Assembly: GCA_020746105.1 (NCBI GenBank)
Contig: CM036631.1
Coordinates: 14,853,058-14,917,057 of the forward strand
DNA length: 64,000 nt
Origin: Trogon surrucura
Taxonomy: Eukaryota > Chordata > Aves > Trogoniformes > Trogonidae
Reading direction: 5' to 3'
Numbering within the stretch: position 1 is the first letter of the stretch; every line of letters starts with the position of its first letter. This document shows, piece by piece, positions 54,801-64,000 of this stretch. Below the pieces are notes generated by a model. That model ran no database searches. It was not told where the DNA came from and was given only the letters and a program-made list of their open reading frames with translations. The position numbers and the translations under genes were made by a program.

Positions 54801-57800
54801 CTTCCTTGCACAGACAGAAAGTTCTTTGGCTTTAAGTACGTACGTGGGCACACACACTCCCACAAGGGGAACGTACATATGGGCTGCATTCCTTCAGGAA
54901 CCCTGTTTACCGGTAATCCTTTTTGTTGGCTTTTTGTTTGTTTTGCTTTTTCACATATGTCACACAGTCCAACGGTGTTCGGGGAGCTCTCCTTGAACTG
55001 CTGCTTTGAATCGACGGGTGCCTCGTGATTTCGCTCGCCTCTGCTCCCTCAGAGAACCAGGCAGGCTGCTCTTCACACGGAGCGTTTCGCTGGGCAAGGA
55101 ACCCAGCCTGTGCGGGGATCATGCAATTTAAATGTCTGGTGGCAGTTAATGCTGTGACTATCTTAAACTGCCCTCTGGATTGCAGAGACCCGTTTCCTAG
55201 GACAGATTATTCTAACTGTTGCCATGTCTGACATTCCTAATGAATTGTCATTACTTAATTTGCCCCCAAACTTAGGTTTGACTTCTAATAAATACTTTAC
55301 TGGTGCTCTTTTATCTGTAGTACGGGAGTTAAAAGTCAGGGAGGACTGCTCACATCAGGACAGGTTTTTTTCCACAGACAGCACTAAGCTCTGAATTGCC
55401 TTCAAAGCTGTCTCTGTTCTCAAGACGTGCTTTGCTTTCTTTGTTAGATGGGTTTTTTCTGAGCTGTGACAAACAAAGGAAAGGAAGAGGTTCATTGTAA
55501 CGGAGTTCTATCACTTCATCTCAGGGCCACAATTTCTCCCGATGATCCTTTGGGGACTTATACTTGATTGACTTAAAAAACAGAGTGTACAGTCTCCCAT
55601 GACATGTATTCTCTCTTCTTTTGTACAATAAAGAGGAAAGTTTGGCCCTAGATCCACAGTTTTCTTTTTCCCTGTGGTAAGGAGAGGCAAAATGAAATAG
55701 CTAGCTTACACTTTTTTTTTTAAGTCCTGCAAGCAACATAGCATTTCTTGTGCTACGCGACCCTGGCTTCCTCGTGATGATTGTGGATTTGCTTTCTGCT
55801 TCACAGGTGGGATGGCACAGTGTGAAGTGCTTGAGTGCCAGAACACTTGATTCAGATCCACCTTCTTAGTGTCGCAGAATACAATGGCAATACTGCTTTT
55901 ATTTCTACCACATGTCATTCTTCTGAACGTTCGAATCCCCTCGTTGTCAGTATGTGGGACTTAATTTTGTCCGAGCTATTCAGTCTTCTGCTTTGGCACG
56001 TGTTTTGCAGACCTGCAAGAGCTTGCAGGATCATTTCTCATCAAAGACAGTATATCAGTTGCATAATTAGAACATGCAGGCTTCAGGTTCCTTAAACTTT
56101 TGCTAAAATGGGAGATGAGGCCAGGTAACGAACAGAATGAATGTACTGAACACAGAAACCCTGTAGCTCCTGTGGAAACGTGCCAAAGAACATTGGGTGC
56201 TCTGTTTTTAAACACATATATGCATTTATACTGCATGAGTTCTGTTTCCTCGCTTTTTTCTCTTCTGTTTTTGCTCTGTTTCTGAGGCTTTACCGTACAG
56301 CCAGTCTAAATCTTCAGGCAGGCCTAACGATCCAGCCAGTCCAGTCCTCTTCTGCTCCCTGCTTGCATCGGGTTATTGCAGAATATGCTGTCTCTCTGCC
56401 TGCCTCGGTGGAGGCTTGTTTCTTGTTCACTGTCAAGACATCAGTGACTAAACTGTACTGAAGTTTTTCTTTCTCTTCAATTTAGGAACAAGCCAAAGCC
56501 AAAAAACAAACTCCACCGCCGTCTCCTACCACGCAGCCGGCTGAGCAGAAGGCACCCTCGAGCCCAGTCTATGAGGTTTGTCGGGGTCACTGTCAGTACC
56601 TCTTTTCTCGATCCTAAGCGGAGGAACCTTTTCACAAAATCCTGACGAGCCTCACCCCTGTTTTTGCAGGACGCGGTTTCCTACGAAGCGCAGGCAGCCT
56701 GCAAGAATTCCAGCACAACGTACTCAGCTGCACGAGAGCCAGAGGCCGGCTACAAAGCCGCGGAGTCGGACTACCAGGAAGCAGCGAGTCAGCGAGAGGC
56801 AGAATATGAACCAGAGACTGTCTATGAAGTGGCGGGAGCAGGAGACCATTACCAAGCAGGTAGAGTGGTTTGTTTCTGATGCGAAACCCTTTAAGATAAA
56901 AGACTTATTTCCTTGGGCAACGACTTAATGAATAGTTGTGCTGATAGCACGCTGTGCTGGTTTTCTCAGTGTCTTGGTCCGATGAGACTTTTTAGCTTCT
57001 CCAGCAACAAACTTTAATTAGGAAATAAAGATATGGCTAGAGCAAGGTTGAAATCCCTTTACTTTTGTGAGATAATGTTGGAATAATTATAGTGCTCTGC
57101 AGGGTTTCAGTTCAAAAAGAAATGTAGGGGGGTAACTGTTGCCACCCTCTGTAATGCAGCTCAAGTTAAGAAAGCACAGAGATGGAGCTTGCAGGTGTGT
57201 TGAGCCAGTGCTGGCCTACCAAGCAAAAAATTCCGTCAACAATTCTTGGATTTGAAATGGATGTGATGCTTTCTGTGCCTGTGAGGGAGTGGAATAAGGA
57301 TGTCTGAAACCGGTGAAACGGAAAGAATAAGGTTCTTCTAAATTCCCCATTTTTCTTGCCACTTGTGGTTACCAAGTGAGGTGTGAAGAGCAAACCTGCT
57401 TGCTGTGGTACAAAAACCTGCGAAATTTAAATAGTCTCTTACATGGTGATCTTGGGCTCCATCGTTGTTCTGTCACATTTTACAAAAGTGTTATAAGGCT
57501 GATCATTTTTATTTTGCACCGTATTAAATGCCTACTTGTGAACACTTCCTTTCAGGCTTTAATTGTGTGTGATGTAGGGAAAAAAAATCTGCTTCAGAAG
57601 GAATGTAAGCACTGCTAAAAACTTGCAGAGTTTGTTCCCTCCTCCCTGTGTGGGTTAGCGCTAGAATTGAAGGAGGAGCACCACAGAAAACAACTCAGGG
57701 TGATAAGTGGTGTGCTTCATGCTTTTAATTTTTCTCCCCTGTCTCTCTTTAGAAGAAAATGCTTACGATGAATACGAAAATGAACTTGGAATTACAGCCA

Positions 57801-59030
57801 TAGCCCTTTACGATTATCAAGCTGGTAAGCAAAGGTCTTGTTTTTAACCTTGTCTTTGAAAACTCTGCTCTGCACAGATAAGTCTGGAATGGTTTTTTTT
57901 TGCCTTTCATCGTGTAGTCTCTTGTGGTAATACATGAAGATACAAAGAATTAGGAATTTAGGTATTTATGAATAGCATTGAGACACTTTAAAAAACTTCT
58001 AGGCACTGTTTCTGGAAATGGTAGAAGTTTCCAAAATCATCATCTACTCCTGTTAAATCTTGGCATACTTACTTGTTTAAAAACTTGGCTGGTTAATTCT
58101 GAGGAGCAATTAAGAAAATAAAGTTCTCAGTGAGTTGGGTAGCAATCGGTGCTGAAATTTAGAAATGCACCCAAAATTCCGTAGGTAAGAACCGACTACC
58201 TCATCACTCCAAGGGGTGAGAAAGCACCCGGTTTGCAACTTGTCATTGCCCAGTGCCCTGTTTGAAATGCCCCAACAGGAGAGAGGAAGGTGATGGGTGT
58301 CTGTTCTTTCTAGCCACGGCAGGTCGGTAGGTGAGATGGTTTGTCATGATGCAAGCCATGGAATGTTGGGGGTTGGAAGGGACCTCTAGAGATCATCTAG
58401 TCCAGGTGCAGGTCACACAGGAACACGTCCAGGTGGGGTTTGAAAGTCTCCAGAGCAGGAGACTCCACACCCTCTCTGGGCAGCCCGGGCCAGGGCTCCG
58501 GCACCCGCACAGGGAAGGAGTTTCTCCTCATGTTGAGGTGGAACTTCCTATATTCTAACCTAATCCCGTTATTTCTTGTTCTATTGCTGGGCACCACTGA
58601 GAAGAGATTGTCCCCTTCCTCTTGACCCCCACCCCTCAGATATTTATATACATTAATAAGGTCTCCTCTCAGCCTTCTCTTTTCAGGACTAAACAGCCCC
58701 AGCTCTCTCAGTCTCTCTTCACAGCAGAGATGCTCAAGTCCCTTGATCACCCTCGGAGCTCTCCCTTGGACTCTCTCCACTAGGTCCCTGTCTCTGTTGA
58801 ACGAGGGAGCCCCAAACTGGACACAGGATTCCAGGTACAGTCTCACCAGGGCAAACATAATACTGAGGCTCTTCATTCTCTCTCTCCCCGCAGCGGGTGA
58901 CGACGAGATTTCCTTTGACCCAGATGACATCATCACAAACATCGAAATGATCGATGACGGCTGGTGGAGAGGTGTCTGCAAAGGCCGATACGGGTTGTTC
59001 CCCGCCAATTATGTGGAGCTGAGACAATAA
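39805..59030 (+). CDS. CTTN: Cortactin, complete, 15 coding exons, 553 residues
   Basis: Cortical actin regulator that binds and activates Arp2/3, binds F-actin and is a Src and ERK substrate in lamellipodia, invadopodia and endocytosis (family knowledge). Seen in order: N-terminal acidic domain with the Arp2/3-binding DDW at residues 19-21; six and a half 37-residue cortactin repeats from ~80 to ~325 (consensus GFGGKFGVQ...DK.AVGF.Y..K..KHESQ.DY); a charged helical segment at ~345-395; a Pro/Ser/Tyr-rich region with PSSPVYE (Tyr420, the counterpart of Src site Tyr421); and a C-terminal SH3 domain (ALYDY, GWWRG, PANYV) ending RQ. The human protein is 550 residues. All junctions are phase-consistent. 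All are GT-AG except one GC donor. It starts at an ATG immediately after an acceptor. Confidence 0.97.
40308..40381 (+). CDS. CTTN: CTTN exon (residues 29-53)
   Basis: 74 bp, phase 0-2, after GTCCTTTGCAG and before GTAAAG. It encodes [19 protein letters not shown] then HQEHI and a split Asn codon. Confidence 0.95.
41730..41859 (+). CDS. CTTN: CTTN exon (residues 53-96), start of repeat 1
   Basis: 130 bp, phase 2-0, after CTGCCTTTAAAG and before GTAAGT. It encodes [19 protein letters not shown] then [21 protein letters not shown] and DK, the first cortactin repeat half. Confidence 0.95.
41860..44724 (+). other. CTTN: CTTN intron, 2.9 kb
   Basis: Ordinary AT-rich intron with a short AAAATAAAATAAAA stretch near 42757-42775. 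I recognise no exon, repeat family or RNA gene. It ends in a T-rich tract and TTTTTTTTAG before repeat exon 44725. Confidence 0.75.
44725..44835 (+). CDS. CTTN: CTTN exon, 111 bp (residues 97-133), repeats 1/2
   Basis: 111 bp, phase 0-0, so exactly one 37-residue unit. It encodes [19 protein letters not shown] then [18 protein letters not shown]. It takes in the end of repeat 1 and start of repeat 2; the exon register is offset from the repeat register. Confidence 0.97.
45531..45585 (+). CDS. CTTN: CTTN exon, 55 bp (residues 134-152), repeat 2 second half
   Basis: 55 bp, phase 0-1, after TCTCTTCCAG and before GTAAAG. It encodes [18 protein letters not shown]. Confidence 0.96.
46105..46215 (+). 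CDS. CTTN: CTTN exon, 111 bp (residues 152-189), repeat 3
   Basis: 111 bp, phase 1-1, after CTCAATGCAG and before GTGAGT. It encodes [19 protein letters not shown] then [18 protein letters not shown]. Confidence 0.97.
47080..47190 (+). CDS. CTTN: CTTN exon, 111 bp (residues 189-226), repeat 4
   Basis: 111 bp, phase 1-1, after CTTATCTCTAG. The donor is GTTTTT, a poor match beyond GT. It encodes [19 protein letters not shown] then [18 protein letters not shown]. Confidence 0.96.
47788..47898 (+). CDS. CTTN: CTTN exon, 111 bp (residues 226-263), repeat 5
   Basis: 111 bp, phase 1-1, after CACGCACACAG and before GTATCG. It encodes [19 protein letters not shown] then [18 protein letters not shown]. 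The GWDHQEK variant is typical of repeat 5. Confidence 0.97.
48964..49074 (+). CDS. CTTN: CTTN exon, 111 bp (residues 263-300), repeat 6, GC donor
   Basis: 111 bp, phase 1-1, after GGCTTTTTCAG. It encodes [19 protein letters not shown] then [18 protein letters not shown]. The exon must end at CAACAAG (49074) to keep the family length and phase, so the donor is GCACCG, a GC rather than a GT site. It corresponds to the repeat absent from the human SV1 isoform. Read-through would add about 40 intron-encoded residues before a stop at 49197-49199. Confidence 0.93.
50789..50844 (+). CDS. CTTN: CTTN exon, 56 bp (residues 300-318), terminal half repeat
   Basis: 56 bp, phase 1-0, after GCTTTTGTAG and before GTAAGT. 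It encodes [19 protein letters not shown]. It is the complement of the 55-bp exon (55+56=111), giving the half repeat that closes the array. Confidence 0.96.
51747..51816 (+). CDS. CTTN: CTTN exon (residues 319-342)
   Basis: 70 bp, phase 0-1, after TTACTAACAG and before GTAAGG. It encodes [19 protein letters not shown] then PVEA. It leaves the repeat array and enters the linker. Confidence 0.95.
52339..52487 (+). CDS. CTTN: CTTN exon (residues 342-391), helical region
   Basis: 149 bp, phase 1-0, after AATGTTGCAG and before GTCAGT. It encodes [19 protein letters not shown], then a charged [19 protein letters not shown] helix ending RRKLE. Confidence 0.96.
52488..56485 (+). other. CTTN: CTTN intron, 4 kb
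   Basis: This is the largest coding intron of CTTN. It holds several longer-than-average open frames (best 53823-54263, 146 codons, + strand) in a somewhat GC-richer block at ~52850-54270. I cannot link these to any protein or repeat family. No splice-phase-compatible exon is evident. Confidence 0.7.
56486..56575 (+). CDS. CTTN: CTTN exon (residues 392-421), proline-rich
   Basis: 90 bp, phase 0-0, after CTTCAATTTAG and before GTTTGT. It encodes [19 protein letters not shown] then [11 protein letters not shown]. It carries the two SP sites (ERK sites in mammals) and Tyr420 in the Src motif PVYE. Confidence 0.95.
56670..56859 (+). CDS. CTTN: CTTN exon (residues 422-485), tyrosine-rich
   Basis: 190 bp, phase 0-1, after CTGTTTTTGCAG and before GTAGAG; the upstream intron is only 94 bp. 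It encodes [19 protein letters not shown], then [19 protein letters not shown] and [15 protein letters not shown]. The eight tyrosines include Tyr473 (TVYE), similar in context to a known Src site in mammals. Confidence 0.94.
57753..57824 (+). CDS. CTTN: CTTN exon (residues 485-509), start of SH3
   Basis: 72 bp, phase 1-1, after GTCTCTCTTTAG and before GTAAGC. It encodes [19 protein letters not shown] then DYQA. ALYDY is the first SH3 ligand-binding motif. Confidence 0.96.
58357..58853 (-). repeat. CR1 LINE, 3' ~500 bp, antisense
   Basis: On the minus strand it reads the CR1 reverse-transcriptase C-terminal frame ([20 protein letters not shown] region) and 'tcccttccaacc'-type 3' end near 58370-58382. 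It is 5'-truncated. It is the cause of the long minus-strand open frame here, which extends through the host exon only by chance. It ends about 40 bp before the CTTN last-exon acceptor. Confidence 0.93.
58894..59030 (+). CDS. CTTN: CTTN last coding exon (residues 509-553, stop), SH3
   Basis: 137 bp, phase 1 start, after TCTCTCCCCGCAG. It encodes [19 protein letters not shown], then [15 protein letters not shown] and [10 protein letters not shown], completing the SH3 domain. TAA is at 59028-59030, and an AATAAA hexamer overlaps the stop (59026-59031). Confidence 0.97.
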
Positions 59031-60690
59031 AGACTATTGTCTACTGGTTATGCCTTAATTCCCCAGTCAATAAATCTGACTTAATACACTACAAATCATG
59101 ATGCTTTTCTGAGGACGGAGGGGTAATTACATATTGCTTTTATATTTAATACTTTGCTGATGCTTTTTAAAATGTTTATGCCACAGAAATCGCTAATATA
59201 TTGTAAGTACTATGTTCTTCACGAAGGCTCTTCAAATGATTTTCATGCATTTGGAAACATCTCTGCCAAATTAGCAATTGTCATAAAAAGCCTTTTCGAG
59301 GACAATTAGCTGTCTGTTGTAATACTGCATGTTTTACTCATAAGTGAGCAGATTTACTTAGTGTTTAAGTCTAGATAGTCTTCCACTAAATGTTTTCAGC
59401 TAATAAAATCATGGCTATGCAGGTTCTTTGCATTTCCACTAAGCGGGAGTGGGGAGGACTGGGGAGGTGCATAATTTTTTCTTTTCTTTTCCAGATAGTG
59501 CTTGAAAAAGCAAAGAGAATGCTTGAAAGTTGCAGCTAATGGCAGTTAGTCAAATACTGTCCAGTATTTATGGAATATTAATGTTATGAAGGAAACAGTC
59601 TGGTTACTTTTTCCTTCTCTCTTAAAATGAAGTTCCTTGGCTCTTGCATTGATTATTTTTTTTATTATTATTATTTTATCTTTCGTGATCCTGCTCCTCC
59701 TGCTCATGTTCTCCCAGAGGAGGGCTGCAAACACTCTAGCACTGATTGTCCCGAATTTCTGTTTTTGTTTCACCCTCCTCTTTCCCAGGAAAACTCGGAA
59801 AAATTACTATACTGAGTCACTCAGCGAGATACCTACTTATTCAAAAGGAAACTGGCATCCAAATCTGTGTGACTACCCGCAGGAATAGACTCGTTGCTTT
59901 AAACAGGAGGAAAATAAAAAAAAAAAAAGGCAGGATGGAATTGCGGTTTTGTTCTGTGTGCAATACATCCTTTTTTCATACAAGGAGTGACCTGCTGTGC
60001 AGTAAGGACATTTTCTGTAACCATATTTTGAGTCAAGGAATGTTAATACAAGGAATTAGATTTAAAACCCCTATAAATGATCTCCCATTTTCACACCGTG
60101 AAGAGACAACTAGACTTTTTGTACGTTCACGGAAACTGCCAGTAATGTTCTGCTAAACCACGAAGGTAAACCTGTTCTTTGCCAAAACCGAAACTGAAAT
60201 TCCTGTTGTTCTAGAAAGCCGACTTCACTGCAGATTTAGGGTCCCTACCAAAGATAGCAAGTTGCATCGAATAGTGCACGTGTTCAATGTATGTTCTGTC
60301 TCTTTCTGCCTTCTGGTCAAAATGGGAATGGCCAACTGGCACAGCTAAGAAAGAATGCGTAAAATTTTTATAAACTGTAAATTCAGGCCAACGGGCTATA
60401 GAAGACCTGTATAAAATGGTAAAATGTTTGATGTGTCTAGGAAGAAGGCATCATGTTGAACCAATTCTTGGATGGTTGGGACAATCCTTAATGAATGTCA
60501 TACGTGTGTCATGATTCTATTTTTTTTTTTTTTCCTTTCCATGGTCTCATTTCTGTGTTGTATTTGCATTACTAGGGTTGGGTTTTATATGCAGTTTATT
60601 TTATCCAATTTTGCATAGAACACCTCATAGGGATATGATTTTTGTAAATTAAATATTCAATAAACTTTTTGAACCATTTGCATGGAATAT
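59031..60690 (+). other. CTTN: CTTN 3' UTR
   Basis: AU-rich noncoding sequence with a proximal AATAAA at 59069-59074, only ~40 nt after the stop, and the likely main signal at 60659-60664. An ATT run lies near 59660-59678. No supported coding frame. Confidence 0.7.
60659..60664 (+). terminator. CTTN: CTTN distal polyadenylation signal
   Basis: AATAAA in TATTCAATAAACTTTTTG. T-rich and G-rich sequence follows within ~45 nt (T run then G run at 60690-60710), as expected of a cleavage site downstream element. Confidence 0.7.
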
Positions 60691-63600
60691 TTTTTTTTTT
60701 GGGGGGGTATTTTTAAATTGCTTTGCCAGTCTGTTACAGAGAGTTCCTCTTATCTCAAGCTTATCTGGGACCAGCTTGCCTGCACCACATCATCCTTCCT
60801 GCGGAGAGCTGCTGCACGGTGCTGGCGTGAGGGACACCTACCTTCTAGGTTGCTGCTGCCTTCCACATACTTCCCTTCCTCAGAAACCCACTTGCTTTGT
60901 CTTTTACTCCTACTCCCGTGTGGAGATATTTAGATCAAAATTAGACTTTGGGTGAACTTCAAGGAGGGAGCTTTTTTTTTTTTTTTAACAGCTTAACATC
61001 AGGATCTGTTTTGGTTTATGCGCCTGTTACTTCTGCTGAAAAATAATGGTGAGCTGTGGTTTTGGTGAGAAGATTAACTCCCGGCTTTTGGGAGTAGTGA
61101 GGGTTGCAGGACACTGAGTGCTCTTGAAAACACGGCCATCAGTTACAATCAAATAAACTTTTACATCGCTTGAAAGCTGCTCTGCTTTTGTTCGCAGCAG
61201 CGATCCTTAGCTCAGGGTTTTCCCAAAGCTTTGCTCATGTAAGCCTTGGCCACAGAAAGGCGTCCTGCCTTGCTCTCCAAGCAAGCCTGTATTTTACATT
61301 TTCTAATCCTGAGCTTTTCTGAGAATCTGATACTGCTGGAAACGCCAAGAAAGAAAATCCTAACACCCTTTTTCTAATTATTTTTTTAACGCTACTATAT
61401 TAACAGGAAATCTGAAGCTTCGGAGCTCACTGCCACGAGTCCCAAAATACAGTGAGTTGCTTTAGCAGATAACATAAAAATGCACGACCTGAGAAGAAAA
61501 CATGCACTTACAGGTAGGCTTGCTGCACTCGGGGGAGCGGAGGGTGGCCTGGTTAGAGCTTCATGGTGCCGAAGGTGGATTTGAGGGGGTCAGTGTGGGC
61601 AAAAAGAGCCCATCGGTGGGAGGCAGCAGCCCCTGCAGTCCTATGTCAGAGAGTAAGAGAGGAATTGAGTTACTGGAAGTACAAATTAGGAAATGTTGTC
61701 AGTAATATTACAGGTATTACGTCCTGGGAGATTGTTCATGGGTTGTCTCATCTAATGGAGAAAGTTTCATCTCTGCTAATCTCACTATCACAGGGCAGCA
61801 AGATGTTTTCTATCTGATTTAATATCTTGCCAGGTGTGTTTGGGTGGGGTCACAACTGTACTATTGCTGCTGTGAGATTAGAAGTAGTCGAGTCTTGGAA
61901 GTTCTAAGATCACTCTTGTGCATCAGCAGTAATTGCTTGTGATATCCAAAGCACTTGCTGCTGGAAAAAAAAAAAACAACTAACAAACCACCCTGAACTT
62001 TTTGCCTTTACCATCAGAAGGGCTGGCTCAGCTCCTCGTGGGTAACTAATGCGAGCAGTGAGCAAATCCCTTCATTTCTGTTGATGGATGCCTTCCTGAT
62101 TGCCTGCCTGACTTTGGGGGAGCCATTCGCTTTTCTGGCAACTTGAATTCTTCATGTTGCTTAACGCAGTGCCATTGTCCTTCCCAAGCATGCTGGGCCT
62201 TCAGCTGATACAGCAGCATTTTATTCACTAACTAATTGATTTTTACACAGCTGAGTGTCATTCCTCTGTATTAATTACAATTAAGCACATGGTAAGAACA
62301 CTCAGAGTGGTTTTCTCTAAATATTTTATAGTATTTTGTATTATTTGCCTGTTTCTGTTGTGATTGCTAGTGACAGCAATAAGAAAGTAGTTTTGTGGGA
62401 GGTGGAGGAGTTCTCAGGAACGCGAGATACCGCTGACTGTCCCATGTTGCCACTTTGTTGTGGCAGAAACTGCAGTTGCATTAAATCCTCCTGCAGGGCA
62501 GGTGTGGCAGCTGATGGAGTGGATGGAAAGTTTCGTGTCAGCTGAACTGGTGGCATTTCCCTCGTATGTTAGTGCCACGTCCTGCCTGAGGACCTTCTTG
62601 TGTTGATTGTAGGTAGCTAATTGCCACCCTTTTTACTCACTGAGTAAGTTGTCTGAATTAGATCTGCCTTTCCTGCCAGTTTGGCAGCGACTTTGCTCTC
62701 ATGGAGAAAGAGCTCTTGGCTAAGGCGACGTGGGCAGCCAGTGTCTCTTAGGGTGATGGAGGTACCCTGGCCGTCGAGGAGGTCACGTAGAGGGTGGCCA
62801 AATAGCGAGAGCGATGACGAGCCCCTCTGCCTGGCGCAGCTCTGCCAGTGCATTTCTCGGATGCGTTTTATCAAACCTCTCCTTAAGCTGCTGCTTTATT
62901 TTTAGTCTGCACAGATGGCAGGCTTAAGAGGATGGTGAAGAATGCGCCTGCATCCAATTTATTTTATGTAAAGCCTTGAAGCTGGGGACTATTTTGCTAG
63001 GTTTTTATGTGCAATGGGCCATTAACAACTTGTGGGTTTTGACTAGGTTTTCAAAGGCAAGAATTAACCTAACTGGTTTTTGACTTGTAGCCAAGGAAGG
63101 GTAGCAGGAGGCAGGGGAAAATTATAATAATGAAGCACAGGGAGGTTTCTCCAAAGAGGTGGTCTGGCTTAGGTGAAGTGCATTCCAGTAAGACTTCATA
63201 CTGGGTGTGGTCTGCCTGTCCCTTGTAGATTTTTTCTGAACCTGGAACATCAACCGTCACAATCATCTCAGCAAAGTCTAATTTTTAAGTTCCTTCTTCT
63301 ATCAAGTGGAGTAAATGTTAGTTACCAAGGATATTTATCTGAAGCACCTACTTTTAGATGAGTGCTTTTGCAAATGCAGACTTAAAGCCACCTGTGCTTT
63401 TCCAGGAGACTTCAGCCTATAAAAGGAGCTTTCAAAGTGCAACCCACGGGTGTTCAGTACCCAACCAGCAAGTCAGGTCCTTGTGGTATGAAGTTCAAGA
63501 GCTGATATCATTTCATGTACTTAATATTCACCTTGCTGCAGGCTCCCTACGTCATACAGGTATGTGGAACCTTCAAGATTCAGGCTACAACAGTGTAGAC

Positions 63601-64000
63601 ACGTGCCTGTCTGTATTTAATTTAAGCTTATTTTGAAAAAGCTCCTTCAAATTCTTCTCACGTTGAACACACTTTTTCCACCATGATTTACAGATACTGC
63701 TGTAGTTAGTTGGCAAAAGGAAAATTGATCTATTAGTCCATGGAAAGAGGAAAAAGGACAAAAATCGATCTCGACGGTGCAACGCTAAGTGTACTGCCTT
63801 GGATGGCTTCCAGAAAGGGAATTTAAATTGATGAAAATAGCTTTACTTGACATATTTCTTTAAAGAAGGTCCACAATCTAGAATTTAATGTAAAAACTCT
63901 TGCATTAGAGGTTCGGGTTTTCTGGAATAAAGCTTACAGGGCACATGCCTAGCACCAGCAGCTCTTGGCCTTTCTTTGAAAGCAAAACAAGTGACAAACT
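60690..64000. other. Intergenic region downstream of CTTN
   Basis: No exon, RNA gene or interspersed repeat that I can recognise on either strand. In mammals SHANK2 lies next, in the opposite direction, but I see no SHANK2-like coding sequence here. Several short frames are uninformative. Confidence 0.65.

Noticed and set aside
58397..59008. 203-codon minus-strand frame over the CTTN last exon
   Set aside because: It is the decayed CR1 reverse-transcriptase end read antisense to CTTN, prolonged by chance through the host exon.
60690..64000. Search for the 3' end of SHANK2 on the minus strand
   Set aside because: No SHANK-like coding sequence and no convincing minus-strand poly(A) context; the gene probably lies further right.

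Overview
The window is vertebrate nuclear DNA, most likely from a bird. Genes are split into many short GT-AG exons separated by AT-rich introns. The interspersed repeats I recognise are CR1 LINE 3' ends with the avian-type tail (TTCCAACC followed by ATTCTGTG-like octamers). No bacterial, plasmid or viral gene organisation is visible. Two genes lie on the + strand in tandem: PPFIA1 (liprin-alpha-1), which enters from beyond the left edge, and CTTN (cortactin), which is complete. The PPFIA1-CTTN order matches the human 11q13 neighbourhood.

Layout. 1-1110: tail of an upstream PPFIA1 intron. 1111-31168: twenty-five constitutive PPFIA1 coding exons, adding up in frame to about 1111 residues (all but roughly the first 90 of a protein of about 1200), plus four in-frame candidate cassette or microexons. 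31169-~34060: PPFIA1 3' region with a probable intron inside the 3' UTR and several AATAAA signals. ~34060-36200: intergenic. ~36220-37440: CpG island with the CTTN promoter and noncoding exon 1. 36792-39804: CTTN 5' UTR intron or introns. 39805-59030: fifteen CTTN coding exons (553 residues): N-terminal acidic domain, six and a half cortactin repeats, helical region, proline/tyrosine-rich region and SH3 domain. 59031-~60690: CTTN 3' UTR. ~60690-64000: intergenic, nothing recognisable.

Both proteins act at the cell cortex. Liprin-alpha-1 is a coiled-coil/SAM scaffold of focal adhesions and presynaptic active zones. Cortactin is an Arp2/3 and F-actin binding Src substrate. The two genes look like neighbours with separate promoters, not a functional operon.

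I found no wholly new system. The strongest leads concern splicing: four phase-preserving candidate cassettes in PPFIA1 (two are microexons), a hairpin between two of them, a 3' UTR intron, a GC donor on the CTTN exon carrying the sixth cortactin repeat, and a CR1 insertion ending about 40 bases from the acceptor of the CTTN terminal exon. Exon boundaries were read by eye from splice sites, reading phase and remembered family sequences; no alignment or transcript data were available.
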